Shown: positions 21,429-29,685, numbered from the stretch's first letter. The stretch is 64,000 nucleotides of DNA from Geomobilimonas luticola (GCF_018476905.1 NZ_JAHCVK010000003.1:124001-188000), one strand, 5' to 3'. The notes: generated by a model not told the origin, from the letters alone. Made by a program: numbers and translations.

Positions 21429-22367
21429 TTACCGTTTTTCCGCTGCCCGGAGTCTTGCGCTGCGGGCTCGGGGATTATGTGCGACTTCCACCTCGCCGGC
21501 CATCACCGGCTTGGTGGTCAGGATACGCAGCTGCGGAACATGGCCGCAGGCACAGAGGGGAAGGTTTTTCGGGCAGATACACCCTTGGGCCAGACGGCGA
21601 AAACCCTGCTTGACGATCCGGTCTTCCAGGGAATGGAACGAAATCACCACACAACGCCCTCCAGGGTTCAGCAGCTGCAGGCCGGCGGCAAGCCCCTGTT
21701 CGAGACTGGCCAGTTCTTCGTTAACGGCAATCCTGAGGGCCTGAAACGTCCGGGTGGCAGGATGAAGACGCTCCTCCCACTTGGCCCTAGGAATCGCCCC
21801 CTTGATGATGTCAACCAGTTGCAGGGTCGTTTCGATGGGAGCGGCGGCGCGGGCAGCGACGATAAATTTGGCGATCCGCCGTGCCCACCGTTCCTCCCCG
21901 TACTCCCTGATGATCCGTTCCAGCTCCCGCTCCGGCAGACCGTTCACCAGGTCGGCGGCAGTCTCGCCCCCTGTTACATCCATCCGCATGTCCAAGGGAG
22001 CGTCCTGCTGGAAGCTGAACCCCCGCTCCGCCGTATCGAGCTGATGGGAGGAAACCCCCAGGTCGAGGAGCAGTCCGTCGATGCCAGTTATCCCGCGCTC
22101 GGCGAGGGCAGTTGCCATGTCGGAGAAGTTGCGGTTGACCAGATGGAGCCGGTCGCCAAATTTTGCCAGACGCTCGGCAGCGACCTTGAGTGCCGCCTGA
22201 TCCCGATCAAACCCTAGCAGGATACCGTCCGGAGAGGAAGCTTCCAGGATTTGCCCGGCATGGCCCGCCCCCCCCAGGGTACCATCCACATAAATTCCGC
22301 CGGGACGGGGGTTCAGGTAGCTAAGTGCCTCTGCAGGCATGACCGAAATATGTTCGAAGCCATCCAC
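21429..22367 (-). CDS. rsmH: 16S rRNA (cytosine-1402-N4) methyltransferase
   Basis: A 312-residue SAM methyltransferase. [32 protein letters not shown] carries the SAM-binding GTLGxGGH-like loop, and [13 protein letters not shown] is the family signature. The C-terminal [11 protein letters not shown] is also diagnostic. It directly follows mraZ with no gap, the usual head of a dcw cluster. Confidence 0.98.
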   Translation of the reverse strand: MDGFEHISVMPAEALSYLNPRPGGIYVDGTLGGAGHAGQILEASSPDGILLGFDRDQAALKVAAERLAKFGDRLHLVNRNFSDMATALAERGITGIDGLLLDLGVSSHQLDTAERGFSFQQDAPLDMRMDVTGGETAADLVNGLPERELERIIREYGEERWARRIAKFIVAARAAAPIETTLQLVDIIKGAIPRAKWEERLHPATRTFQALRIAVNEELASLEQGLAAGLQLLNPGGRCVVISFHSLEDRIVKQGFRRLAQGCICPKNLPLCACGHVPQLRILTTKPVMAGEVEVAHNPRARSARLRAAEKR

Positions 22368-22844
22368 CTAGAGTCCCAGCTCGGCCACGGTCTCGGAATC
22401 GGAAGGGAAATTCTTCATATCCTGAATGCGGACTTTCTCCCGCTCCGCCTGGCTCCAGACCTCGATCTTGTCCATGACACCGACGAAGAGGATTTCCCGC
22501 TCAAGGGCGGCGCTTTTTCGCAAATGGGAGGGAACCAGCAACCGGCCGAGCTTGTCGGCTACACACTCCTCGGCGGGAGAGATGATGGTCCGCATGATGC
22601 TGTTGCGCTGCGCGGAAGTGAGCCCTTTGGTATTCCGGAAATTATCCTCGAACTCGAGCCACTTCTTGTGGGGGAAGATGAGCAGGCCGTTGCTGAATGC
22701 GCCGCCACCAAGATCCACGGGAGATGAGTTGGTGATGACAAACCTCTCGTCACCGTAGACATCGACCAGTACCTCCCGGAACTTTGCCGGCAGACTCGTC
22801 CGCCCCTTGGCATCGATGGTCGCCTCGAACATCCCCTTAAACAT
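22368..22844 (-). CDS. mraZ: Transcriptional regulator MraZ
   Basis: A 158-residue protein with two tandem SpoVT/AbrB-like domains, each with the DAKGR(T)SLPAKFRE-type core (first at about 10-25; second, DKLGRLLVPSHLRK, in the C-terminal half). MraZ binds repeats in its own promoter and controls the dcw operon. The start at 22844 follows GGGAG; an upstream in-frame ATG at 22868 would put the operator repeats inside the coding region. It is first in the operon, with the promoter at 22900-22928. Confidence 0.96.
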   Translation of the reverse strand: MFKGMFEATIDAKGRTSLPAKFREVLVDVYGDERFVITNSSPVDLGGGAFSNGLLIFPHKKWLEFEDNFRNTKGLTSAQRNSIMRTIISPAEECVADKLGRLLVPSHLRKSAALEREILFVGVMDKIEVWSQAEREKVRIQDMKNFPSDSETVAELGL

Positions 22845-22861
22845 GGCTCTCCCGGCACTTC

Positions 22862-22888
22862 TTGCCACAATTTACCACAATTTACCAC
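22862..22888 (-). promoter_or_regulatory. Probable MraZ operator: three 10-bp direct repeats
   Basis: On the minus strand GTGGTAAATT occurs twice in tandem, followed by GTGGCAAGAA, giving three GTGG(T/C)AA units at an exact 10-bp period between the promoter and the mraZ start. MraZ in other bacteria binds short GTGG/TGGG-type repeats at this spacing upstream of its own gene, so autoregulation is the likely role. A further partial unit (CGTGG) precedes them. Confidence 0.75.
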
Positions 22889-22899
22889 CACGTGGCCAA

Positions 22900-22928
22900 A
22901 CTATACAAAGCAACAAGGGAGATGTCAA
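22900..22928 (-). promoter_or_regulatory. Sigma-70 promoter of the dcw operon
   Basis: Minus strand: TTGACA (22923-22928), 17-base spacer, TATAGT (22900-22905). The predicted transcription start is near 22893, placing the GTGGTAA repeats in the first 30 transcribed bases. The upstream stretch to about 23100 is AT-rich with no gene. Confidence 0.85.
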
Positions 22929-23139
22929 GGTAAAATTCGTCTAAAGAAAAAGATTTTTTCGACGTCTTTTTAAGGAGTTACCTGAGCGGAGGGAGGTCAT
23001 GGAAACGCCGGAAAATGGGGTGGGAAAACGCAGCAAAATTAGACGGCTTTATTCAACATAAGGGGTACGTTTAAGGGGGCGCAATGCAATCATCCAGCAC
23101 CGGGTCACATGAATTGTCGCATCAACAACACAAACTGCC

Positions 23140-23490
23140 TCAATCTTTCTTCTTCCGCTCCACCAGTGACACCACCTTGGCACCGCCATCCTTTTTCGGC
23201 GCCCTGTCCACAACAGCAGGGCCCGGAGGAGCCGGCGACGCATCCTTTCCCGGCGCCACAGGCACCACCACTTTTTCGAGGCGGACCGGCGTCCCCCCCA
23301 TGGTGTAAGGAGCTCCGTTCACCTGGCTTTCGTCCAGTATCCAGGTAAAAACCTGCAACGGCATGGTGAGCACCAGCAGACGAACCTGCCACCATCCAGG
23401 CTTCACGTCCGGAACGATATCCTCGATGCGGGCGTAGAAGCCCGGCTTGTTGTCGATATGAACCAGGACCAGATCGTTGACAGTCGCCAT
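23140..23490 (-). CDS. Conserved hypothetical protein with Pro/Ala-rich tail
   Basis: A 116-residue protein that I do not recognise by family. The first 80 residues are compact and aromatic (DLVLVHIDNKPGFYARIEDI, then GWWQVRLLVLTMPLQVFTWILDE), resembling a small beta-rich domain. The rest is a low-complexity Pro/Ala/Lys linker ending in basic residues (ERKKKD). Its ATG overlaps the stop of the YkgJ-like gene by one base, so it is probably translated with it. Confidence 0.7.
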   Translation of the reverse strand: MATVNDLVLVHIDNKPGFYARIEDIVPDVKPGWWQVRLLVLTMPLQVFTWILDESQVNGAPYTMGGTPVRLEKVVVPVAPGKDASPAPPGPAVVDRAPKKDGGAKVVSLVERKKKD

Positions 23491-24053
23491 CAGTTCTCCT
23501 TTGTTCCGCTGCTTCCCATGCCGAGAAGCGTGGCCCCCTGCCGTACCAGATCCCGCTCGCAGGTGATGAGCAGCCCGGCCATGAACCGCTTGCCGAACAG
23601 TTTCTCGAATTCGCCGTACACCGCGCGGAGCCGGTGTTCGGCCTTGTAGAACCGGTCCTTCTCCGCCGGAGCCATGAGACCTTCCACCCGGTCACAGTTG
23701 AAGATGATACAGGTAAAGGGGCGGTAAGAAGGGGCCATCTGGCAGCCATTCTCCCCCAGATAGGGACAGAGGTCATGGTCAAAGCGGGGAGAGACCAGTT
23801 CTCTCCCTTCCACCTGGTAGACCAGGAGGTCGATGACGGTGACGTGGTTCTTCCCCCGGGCGCAGCACTCTCCACCGCAGTCGGCGCAGATGCCGCAGGC
23901 GTTGACGGTGGCCACGCAGTCGTGGATCGCCTGTTTGGCCTCCCTGACCTGCGCCGCCAAGTCCACGACCCGCTCCCGCAGCGTGGGAGACAGCGCCCCA
24001 TATTCCCTCGCCAGCGCAGCAATTCCGGTACGCCAGAGTTCCTCGTCGATCAC
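23490..24053 (-). CDS. YkgJ-type cysteine cluster (metal-binding) protein
   Basis: A 187-residue protein. A coiled N-terminal helix region precedes the cysteine cluster NACGICADCGGECCARG (about 51-67), then CPYLGENGCQM and FTCIIFNCD. This C-x-C-spaced set is the pattern of the YkgJ/UPF0153 family, thought to bind zinc or an iron-sulfur cluster; the reaction is unknown. It is the first gene of a two-gene unit next to RNase P RNA. Confidence 0.8.
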   Translation of the reverse strand: MIDEELWRTGIAALAREYGALSPTLRERVVDLAAQVREAKQAIHDCVATVNACGICADCGGECCARGKNHVTVIDLLVYQVEGRELVSPRFDHDLCPYLGENGCQMAPSYRPFTCIIFNCDRVEGLMAPAEKDRFYKAEHRLRAVYGEFEKLFGKRFMAGLLITCERDLVRQGATLLGMGSSGTKEN

Positions 24054-24071
24054 ATACGCTCCAAATAGCGC

Positions 24072-24091
24072 GGGGCGCCCGGAAGCGCCCC
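24072..24091 (-). terminator. GC-rich hairpin behind RNase P RNA
   Basis: GGGGCGC, short loop, GCGCCCC on the minus strand about 20 bases after the 3' end of rnpB, followed by the weak T stretch TATTT. It fits a 3' terminator or processing hairpin; the U-tract is poor, so confidence is modest. Confidence 0.5.
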
Positions 24092-24110
24092 GTCGTTACC
24101 GCAGAATCAA

Positions 24111-24482
24111 TTGGCCGAAGCAGCCCATAAGCCGGGTTCTGTTCCCGGTGCCGGTTACCCGGCACCGGGCGATGACCATTCCTCTAGGGCCGCCGTTGCC
24201 GACGGCCTCAAGCAGCCAACCCGGAAGCACGGACGGGCCGCCCTTGACGCTTCCCTATTAGGCCTTGCTCCTGGTGGGGTTTACCTGGCATCCGACGTCA
24301 CCGCCGGACCCGGTGAGCTCTTACCTCACCCTTTCACCCTTACCCGTCGAAACGGGCGGACTTCTCTCTGTGGCACTTTCCCTGGGGTCACCCCCGCTGG
24401 ACGTTATCCAGCACCATGCCCTTTGGAGCCCGGACTTTCCTCTCCCTGTACAGGCAGCGGCCATCTGGTCTACTTCGGCCAA
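24111..24482 (-). ncRNA. rnpB: RNase P RNA, bacterial type A
   Basis: The catalytic RNA that removes tRNA 5' leaders. The first and last ten bases pair perfectly (helix P1: TTGGCCGAAG with CTTCGGCCAA). Conserved blocks in order on the minus strand: GAGGAAAGTCCGGGCTCC, CAGGGAAAGTGCCACAGAGA, GGTAAACCCC, the universal TAGAGGAATG, and ACAGAACCCGGCTTATGGGC near the 3' end. Length is about 372 nt, normal for type A. No consensus promoter is visible just upstream, where repeat copy F abuts the gene. Confidence 0.97.
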
Positions 24483-24485
24483 ACC

Positions 24486-24611
24486 ATTTGGCTTCGTCAA
24501 AAGTCCATCTGCGGCGTTGCACAAATCCTTCGTCACTGCGACGTACCTATCGGTACGCCTCATTCCTCAGGCTTCGCGCGCCTTGCATCTGGAGCTTTTT
24601 ACTGTGCCAAA
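24486..24611. repeat. Structured intergenic repeat, copy F (abutting rnpB)
   Basis: About 125 bp lying in the opposite orientation to the other copies. Read on the minus strand it has the same plan: centre GGCGTACC-GATA-GGTACGTC, then CGAAGGATTTGTGCAACGCCGCAGAT. Ends TTTGGC / GCCAAA and inner arms AAAAG / CTTTT pair. It starts 3 bases outside the rnpB P1 helix and ends 14 bases from the stop of the zinc-ribbon gene, so it fills the whole gap. Confidence 0.75.
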
Positions 24612-24624
24612 GTCAGACGTGAAA

Positions 24625-25344
24625 CTACCCGTTGGCGATTTCCGGAGACAACACCAGCATACGCTGGCAGTGGGGACAGGTAATGAGCTCGTCGCCACGG
24701 AACAGCGTGTTATAAAGCTGGGGAGGAAGGTTCATGTTGCAGCCGAGGCAGGAGCCGTCTTTTGCCTCCACTACCGCCACCCCCCGCCGCTGCTCGCGCA
24801 GCATGGTGTAGCGGCGGATGACCGTTGCAGGAAGTCCCTTCACGATCTCCTCACGGGTGGCCACATCCTTCACTATCCCCGACTCCAGCCCGGCAATCCG
24901 CTCCTCAACCTCACCCTTCTGGGCAGCAATGTTCTGCTCGAGCGCCTGGAGGTTCTCCTGCTGGGCTGAAATTTCCTTTTGCAGCTCCTCGGCCTGGGCA
25001 CCCTTCTGCAGAATCTGCTCTTCCAGTTCGGTCGTGAGCTTTTTGGCAGTGCTGATCTCCTTGGATACGGCCTGATACTCCTTCTGGGTCTTGATCTCCT
25101 TCAGCCGTGCCTCGGAACGGGTGATGTTCTCGGTTTCCGTTGCAAGGTTCTCATCCAGCGCGACCCGCTCTGCCTCCAGTGCGGCGAGCTCCTCGTTCCT
25201 GGCGGCAATCGCTCCCTGCGCCCCGGAGACCTTCTCCTCCAGTGCAGCTATCTCGGCCAGCATCGCCTGTTTTTCCCCCTGCAGACCGTCAAGCTTCAGA
25301 TCGATCCTCTGCAGTTCACCAAGCTGTTGTAAATTCTTTCGCAA
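24625..25344 (-). CDS. Coiled-coil protein with C-terminal C4 zinc ribbon (COG1579)
   Basis: A 239-residue protein. Residues 10-175 are a long antiparallel coiled coil rich in Glu, Lys, Leu and Gln. The C terminus holds a C4 zinc ribbon: DGSCLGCNMNLP, then ITCPHCQRML. Members are described as possible nucleic-acid binding proteins. I place the start at a TTG (25344) preceded by GGGGAG; an ATG 22 codons upstream gives a tail unlike the family. A TATAAC hexamer lies just upstream. It is followed by repeat copy F and rnpB. Confidence 0.85.
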   Translation of the reverse strand: MRKNLQQLGELQRIDLKLDGLQGEKQAMLAEIAALEEKVSGAQGAIAARNEELAALEAERVALDENLATETENITRSEARLKEIKTQKEYQAVSKEISTAKKLTTELEEQILQKGAQAEELQKEISAQQENLQALEQNIAAQKGEVEERIAGLESGIVKDVATREEIVKGLPATVIRRYTMLREQRRGVAVVEAKDGSCLGCNMNLPPQLYNTLFRGDELITCPHCQRMLVLSPEIANG

Positions 25345-25402
25345 AATCCGTCTCCCCTTTCCCTTGTTATAATATGAACGTACCAAAAAGGGAGAGGTCC
25401 TT

Positions 25403-26521
25403 TCAGACAAAGCTGAACGGTTCCCTCTCCCCTTCGTAAGCCGTTAACGTGGCTGCAAACCCTTTTTTCTCCAGTTCCGTCTCCAGCAACTCCCTTACCC
25501 CCCCAACCATGAGACGCTCGGTGGCAAAATGGCCGGCATCCAGAAGGGCTATACCCAGGTCTTCCGCCTCCCTCGCCTCATGATACTTCACATCACCGGT
25601 AACGAGGAGATCAGCCCCACGAAAATGGGCCTCCCGCAGCAGAAACGCGCCACTGCCGCCACAGACCGCAACTTTCTTCACCGCACGATCAGCTGCCCCG
25701 ACCATCCGGATGCCGTCCGCCGCCAGTCGCTCCTTGACGGTCAGAGCAAACTCCCGAAGCGAAAGGGGCGACGGGAGCTCGCCAATCCGCCCGAGGCCCC
25801 GGGATTCACCCTTGTTGAGGAGCGGATAAAGGTCGTATGCGGGTTCTTCATAAGGATGCGCTTTCATGAGCGCATTGAGGGCAGCCGCCAGGTCCCCCCT
25901 GCGCAAAAGCACCTCCAGCCTGACCTCTTCCACCCGTTCCCTCCTCCCTATCTCGCCGATGAATGGCCTGGCCCCTTCCAGTGGGCGGAAAGTACCGGTT
26001 CCCGGCGCCTGGAACGAGCAGTCCCGGTAATTGCCGATGACACCGCTGAACCGGGACAGGGCATCCAGCACCCTTTCCTCGTGCCCCTGGGGAACGAAAA
26101 CCGCAAGCTTCACCAGCTCTTCCACACCGGTAACCTTGAGCGGCTGGCAGTTGCCAAGTCCCAGGCGCTGTGCCAGCAGGTCGTTGACCCCACCGGCGGC
26201 AATGTCCAGGTTGGTGTGGAGGGAAACCACCGCCAGGTCGTTCTTGATCGTGTGGGAAATGAGGCTACCGAGGGGATCGTTGAGGGCGATGCGCTTGAGG
26301 GGTTTGAAGATGAAGGGGTGATGGGTGAGAAGCAGCTGGCACTGCTGCCGGATCGCGGCGTCTATCGCCTCCCGGCACGGATCGAGGGATACCATGATCC
26401 GCTCCGCCGGGGCAGCGGGGTCACCCACCTGGAGGCCGACATTGTCCCACTCTTCCGCAGTCGCAAAAGGGGCAATTTTATTAATGATTCCAACAACATC
26501 CGAAACTTTTGGAATATTCAT
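25403..26521 (-). CDS. Nif3-like dinuclear metal centre protein (DUF34), long form
   Basis: A 372-residue protein. N- and C-terminal halves carry the metal-binding motifs LLTHHPFIFKPLKRI and VSLHTNLDIAAGGVN, and near the end VTGDVKYHEAREAEDLGIALLDAGHFATE. Between them is an inserted PII/CutA-like domain (LAVFVPQGHEERVLDAL to HPYEEPAYDLYPL), as in YqfO-type proteins. The family forms a toroid with two metal ions; a GTP cyclohydrolase-like role has been proposed but not settled. Confidence 0.93.
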   Translation of the reverse strand: MNIPKVSDVVGIINKIAPFATAEEWDNVGLQVGDPAAPAERIMVSLDPCREAIDAAIRQQCQLLLTHHPFIFKPLKRIALNDPLGSLISHTIKNDLAVVSLHTNLDIAAGGVNDLLAQRLGLGNCQPLKVTGVEELVKLAVFVPQGHEERVLDALSRFSGVIGNYRDCSFQAPGTGTFRPLEGARPFIGEIGRRERVEEVRLEVLLRRGDLAAALNALMKAHPYEEPAYDLYPLLNKGESRGLGRIGELPSPLSLREFALTVKERLAADGIRMVGAADRAVKKVAVCGGSGAFLLREAHFRGADLLVTGDVKYHEAREAEDLGIALLDAGHFATERLMVGGVRELLETELEKKGFAATLTAYEGEREPFSFV

Positions 26522-26530
26522 CGCGATCCA

Positions 26531-26564
26531 AAGAAAAAGAGTGCAACCTTACGGTGTGCACTCT
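26531..26564 (-). terminator. Rho-independent terminator behind the CAU tRNA gene
   Basis: Minus strand: AGAGTGCA, 11-base loop, TGCACTCT, then TTTTTCTTT. It lies between the tRNA and the Nif3-like gene and overlaps the first codons of the latter's upstream region. Confidence 0.8.
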
Positions 26565-26640
26565 CTTTTCTTTCCCTTGCGGGTATTTTTTCTTCTGCGT
26601 AGGCGCTTTATGGGCATCCCCACATCATCCTGAATTTAGG

Positions 26641-26717
26641 TGGTGGGCCCACCAGGACTCGAACCTGGGACCGACCGGTTATGAGCCGGTAGCTCTAGCC
26701 AACTGAGCTATAGGCCC
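26641..26717 (-). tRNA. tRNA with CAU anticodon (tRNA-Ile2 or elongator tRNA-Met)
   Basis: A 77-nt cloverleaf including an encoded CCA end. Acceptor arm GGGCCTA with TGGGCCC; D arm TAGCTCAGTTGGCTAGAG; anticodon stem ACCGG/CCGGT with loop CTCATAA; T arm CCAGG-TTCGAGT-CCTGG. Position 1 pairs normally with 72, so it is not the initiator. The GGCTCATAACC anticodon arm resembles tRNA-Ile2, whose C34 is modified to lysidine, but elongator Met cannot be excluded from sequence alone. Confidence 0.96.
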
Positions 26718-26732
26718 GCAAAGCGAAAGTTA

Positions 26733-26761
26733 ACAATATGGCATTGGGTCGTGCGTGTCAA
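26733..26761 (-). promoter_or_regulatory. Sigma-70 promoter of the tRNA gene
   Basis: Minus strand: TTGACA (26756-26761), 17-base spacer, TATTGT (26733-26738); predicted start near 26726, nine bases before the mature 5' end. An A-rich run lies upstream of the -35 box, like an UP element. Confidence 0.85.
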
Positions 26762-26782
26762 GTTTTTTTTAAGCCATTCCCA

Positions 26783-27955
26783 TCAGTACAGATCATACTT
26801 GAGGAGGCGGCATTCCAGGGGGCCGTTGAACAGAACGATCCGCCGTGTGGCCTTGAGTCCCACGCACTTGGCAAGTTCCGAGCTCCCGGTGAAAACATAG
26901 GCGGTGTACCCTTTGCAGCGCTGTTTCATGACGTCGCCGAGCTGCCGGTAAAGTGGTTTGAGCGCTTCCTCCTCCCCCAGACGCTGCCCGTAGGGAGGAT
27001 TGACGATGAGGATGCCCGGTCCCGGCGGCGGGGTGAAGTCCGCCAGTTCCCGCTGAGCCAGCTGGATCAGGCAGTCAACCCCGGCCCGCTCGCAGTTCTC
27101 CCGGGCTGTGGCTACGGCACGGGCCGACATGTCGGACCCGATGATCGGTGCCGGCAGCGTGGCAAGGGCCTCTTCCCGGGCCTCATCCAGCAGCCGCTGC
27201 CAGAGAGTCCGGTCAAAGGCCGGCCAGCGCTGGAAACCGAACTGCCGCAGAAGACCCGGCGCCCGCCGGCCCGCCTTGAGTGCTGCCTCGATGGGAATGG
27301 TGCCGGAGCCACACATGGGGTCCACGAGGGGAACCGTGCCGTCCCACCCGGTCAGCTCCAGCAGGGCTGCCGCCAGGGTTTCACGGAGTGGTGCTTCGGT
27401 CCGCGCCAGGCGGTAACCGCGCCGGTCGAGCGGCGAACCCGACGTGTCGAGGCTCAGGGTACAGCGGTTCTTCACCAGGTGGACATTGACCCGCAGGTCC
27501 GGATCCTTCGTGTCCACGCTGGGACGGCGACCGAAATGGTCGCGAAGCCGGTCGACGATGGCATCCTTGGTCTTGAGGGCCACGAAGCCGGAGTGGGTCA
27601 TGGCCGAATCCCGCAGGTTGCAGTCCACCGCCAGGGTAAGTTCCGGCGTCAGCCACCGCTCCCAGACGATGGTCCGCACCCCGTCGTAGAGCTCCTGCGG
27701 GTTCTGACAGGCAAACTCGACCAAAGGGAGCAGAACGCGATTGGCGGTCCGGAGCCAGAGATTGGCCCGGTAGCAGGCGGCCATATCCCCCTGGAAACGA
27801 ACGCCTCCGGTTTCCTGGCTGACGTTTCCCATGCCGAGCATCACCAGCTCGCGCGCCAGCACCTCCTCCACCCCCTTGCCGGTGGTGGCAAAAAACTGCA
27901 GCTCTTCCGCCGGTGGCATTTCCACCCTCTCCCTGCGCCGGATGATGACCGTCAT
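26783..27955 (-). CDS. THUMP-domain class I SAM RNA methyltransferase (RlmL-type)
   Basis: A 390-residue protein. Residues 15-170 include a ferredoxin-like/THUMP region for RNA binding. The C-terminal methyltransferase has DPMCGSGTIPIEAAL (SAM loop) and ILIVNPPYGQRLG, the catalytic NPPY of N2-guanine/N6-adenine methylases. It corresponds to the N-terminal half of E. coli RlmL (23S rRNA m2G2445) without the second RlmK domain. It overlaps the Sir2 gene by 4 bases. Confidence 0.92.
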   Translation of the reverse strand: MTVIIRRRERVEMPPAEELQFFATTGKGVEEVLARELVMLGMGNVSQETGGVRFQGDMAACYRANLWLRTANRVLLPLVEFACQNPQELYDGVRTIVWERWLTPELTLAVDCNLRDSAMTHSGFVALKTKDAIVDRLRDHFGRRPSVDTKDPDLRVNVHLVKNRCTLSLDTSGSPLDRRGYRLARTEAPLRETLAAALLELTGWDGTVPLVDPMCGSGTIPIEAALKAGRRAPGLLRQFGFQRWPAFDRTLWQRLLDEAREEALATLPAPIIGSDMSARAVATARENCERAGVDCLIQLAQRELADFTPPPGPGILIVNPPYGQRLGEEEALKPLYRQLGDVMKQRCKGYTAYVFTGSSELAKCVGLKATRRIVLFNGPLECRLLKYDLY

Positions 27956-28782
27956 GACGTCAGCACCGATTCGATACCCTGCAGCCCTTCAAGGGCGCCG
28001 CAGGAAAGGGAGATGAACGGGGGCGAAATCTGGGCCTCCCGGGGATTGATCCGGATGACCTCCCCCCCGTACTGGGAACCAAGCCGCTCGCTGAGGCTGC
28101 GGATGGTGGGGATGGCAGTGCCTGCCCCCAGTTCGACGACCGCCAGCGGTACCTCCCGGTTGTCGGTGATGAACTCGTCGAAGTGCCGCTCCTGCTGCCG
28201 GGTCCGTTCGGAAAGCCAGCTCCAGTCACCGAACATAAGGATATTGGGGCGGGCGACGCCACCGCAGTGAATGCAGGCGGGGATCCGGCCGGCACGCATG
28301 GTAGAGAAATCCACGGAAATGCTCTCCTTGTTGTCCCAGATCGCCTCGGAACAGGGGCGACAGCACTGGAGATGATGAATGGAGCCGTGTACCTCCAGTA
28401 CCCGGTCCTCGGCAAACCCCGCCTTCTGGAACTGGCCGTCCACATTGGAGGTGACGACGAAGTAGTCGAGGCCGAACCGGTCGACCCACCCCCGCAGGAT
28501 ATGGAAGCCGGCATGGGGGGCGGTTTCCCGGTAGAGATTGGTACGGTGGCCGTAAAAGCCCCAGCCGAAAGCCGGATCGCGCTCGAAATGCTCCGGGTTC
28601 GCCGCATCCACAAAGCTCAGTCCCAGCCGTTCGTACATGGGGTAGGCGTTCCAGAATCCCCGGTCGCCGCGGAAATCGGGGAGCCCCGAATCCACACCCA
28701 TGCCGGCCCCCGCGGTTATGACCAGGGCACGGGCTTTCCTGATCGCGGCTGCGGCCGTTTCGAACCTCTCATCCCTTGTCAC
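27952..28782 (-). CDS. Sir2-family NAD-dependent protein deacylase
   Basis: A 276-residue sirtuin. The NAD-binding motif is ITAGAGMGVDSGLPDFRGDRGFW (about 21-43); the TSNVDGQF and catalytic VHGSIHHLQC regions follow. A zinc knuckle is likely from CCRPC and the later CIHCGG. The C-terminal VELGAGTAIPTIR completes the fold. In this group the usual GAGIS is GAGMG. Target proteins are unknown. It is coupled to the downstream RNA methyltransferase gene. Confidence 0.92.
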   Translation of the reverse strand: MTRDERFETAAAAIRKARALVITAGAGMGVDSGLPDFRGDRGFWNAYPMYERLGLSFVDAANPEHFERDPAFGWGFYGHRTNLYRETAPHAGFHILRGWVDRFGLDYFVVTSNVDGQFQKAGFAEDRVLEVHGSIHHLQCCRPCSEAIWDNKESISVDFSTMRAGRIPACIHCGGVARPNILMFGDWSWLSERTRQQERHFDEFITDNREVPLAVVELGAGTAIPTIRSLSERLGSQYGGEVIRINPREAQISPPFISLSCGALEGLQGIESVLTS

Positions 28783-28794
28783 CGGAATCCTCCT

Positions 28795-29276
28795 CTAAAT
28801 AGCAACCCGTACCAGGACAGGCTTCAAGAGCCTTACGAGCTCCCGGGGGTCTATACCGACCAGATACCCACGCTTGCCTCCGTTCAGGTATATTGCGGAA
28901 AGATCGAGGATCGTCTCCTCTAGATACACGGGCATTGAGCGCCGGGTCCCGAAGGGGGAGGCCCCCCCACCAGGTAACCGGTATGCTTCTGGGCAGTTTC
29001 CGGCGTGCAGGGGGTAACGCTCCTGGCACCCATCTGCCGGGCCAGTTCACGGGTGGAAACCTGACGGTCGCCATGCATCAGCACAACGAACGGCTGCCGG
29101 GTATCGTCTTCCATGATGAGGGTCTTGATCACGCAATGCTCGTTAACCCCCAGTTCCCGGGCAGAAACGGCAGTCCCTCCCTTTTCCTCATAGGTGTAGA
29201 GGTGATCGGTGAAGGTAATCCCGGAGGCACGCAGAACGCGGATTGCCGGCGTAACAGGTGATTTATCCTTCGCCAT
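28795..29276 (-). pseudogene. ybaK: YbaK/EbsC-type Cys-tRNA(Pro) deacylase, frameshifted at a 7-base homopolymer
   Basis: The frame opens at 29276 (MAKDKSPVTPAIRVL) and reads as a normal YbaK domain to HTGYLVGG (residue 105). It then enters a run of seven Gs on the minus strand (C run, 28962-28968) and terminates early with 13 unrelated residues. Adding one base to the run restores ASPFGTRRSMPVYLEETIL and continues without stops to a TAG at 28795, giving a normal 160-residue protein. So the gene is either disrupted by a single-base slip, subject to slippage, or misread in sequencing. The family hydrolyses mischarged Cys-tRNA(Pro). Confidence 0.88.
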
Positions 29277-29291
29277 TCCGCCTATCCTCCC

Positions 29292-29579
29292 TCAATGGGA
29301 CGAAGGCCCGAACATGAGCCTGTCGTACAGGAATTCGTACTCTTTTAGCATGGCATTCAGCCGCTGGAGTTCCTTCTCCGTGTAGACGTTCGTCCCCTTG
29401 GCAATTTCCGCCTTGAGCCTCCGGATCCTTTCCTGGAAAGTATCCTGCCGCGGCCCGCAGTTTTCCTGGGAAAGGAGACAGAGATCCTTCTCCCTGGAGG
29501 TATCCTTTGTTTCCCCCTTGGCCGCAAGGGGAAGGGACAACGCAAGCGCCGCCAGCACCAGTGCGAAAGATGTTCTCAT
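29292..29579 (-). CDS. Small exported helical protein
   Basis: A 95-residue protein with a clear signal peptide (residues 1-21, MRTSFALVLAALALSLPLAA), followed by a charged helical stretch with two cysteines (LCLLSQENCGP) and a YTEKELQRLNAMLKEYEFLYDRL segment. The start is fixed by AAGGAGGATACCC directly ahead of ATG. I recognise no family. It lies 15 bp upstream of ybaK on the same strand and 106 bp after rpoD, past the rpoD terminator. Confidence 0.75.
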   Translation of the reverse strand: MRTSFALVLAALALSLPLAAKGETKDTSREKDLCLLSQENCGPRQDTFQERIRRLKAEIAKGTNVYTEKELQRLNAMLKEYEFLYDRLMFGPSSH

Positions 29580-29633
29580 GGGTATCCTCCTTGGGACGTC
29601 AAGAACGTGGTGCACAGTTCGCACGGACAAGAA

Positions 29634-29668
29634 GAAAAAGGCCGCACCGGTTGCCCGGGGCGGCCTTG
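29634..29668 (-). terminator. Rho-independent terminator behind rpoD
   Basis: Minus strand: GGCCGC, 14-base GC-rich loop, GCGGCC, then TTTTTCTTCTT. It ends the rpsU-yqeY-cvpA-dnaG-rpoD transcript. Confidence 0.88.
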
Positions 29669-29685
29669 TACTATTCCATGCGGAG

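Noticed and set aside
24111-24482. Open frames across the RNase P RNA region (for example 24265-24969 plus strand)
   Set aside because: The region contains all conserved RNase P blocks and a perfect P1 helix; the frames are by-products of RNA gene sequence.
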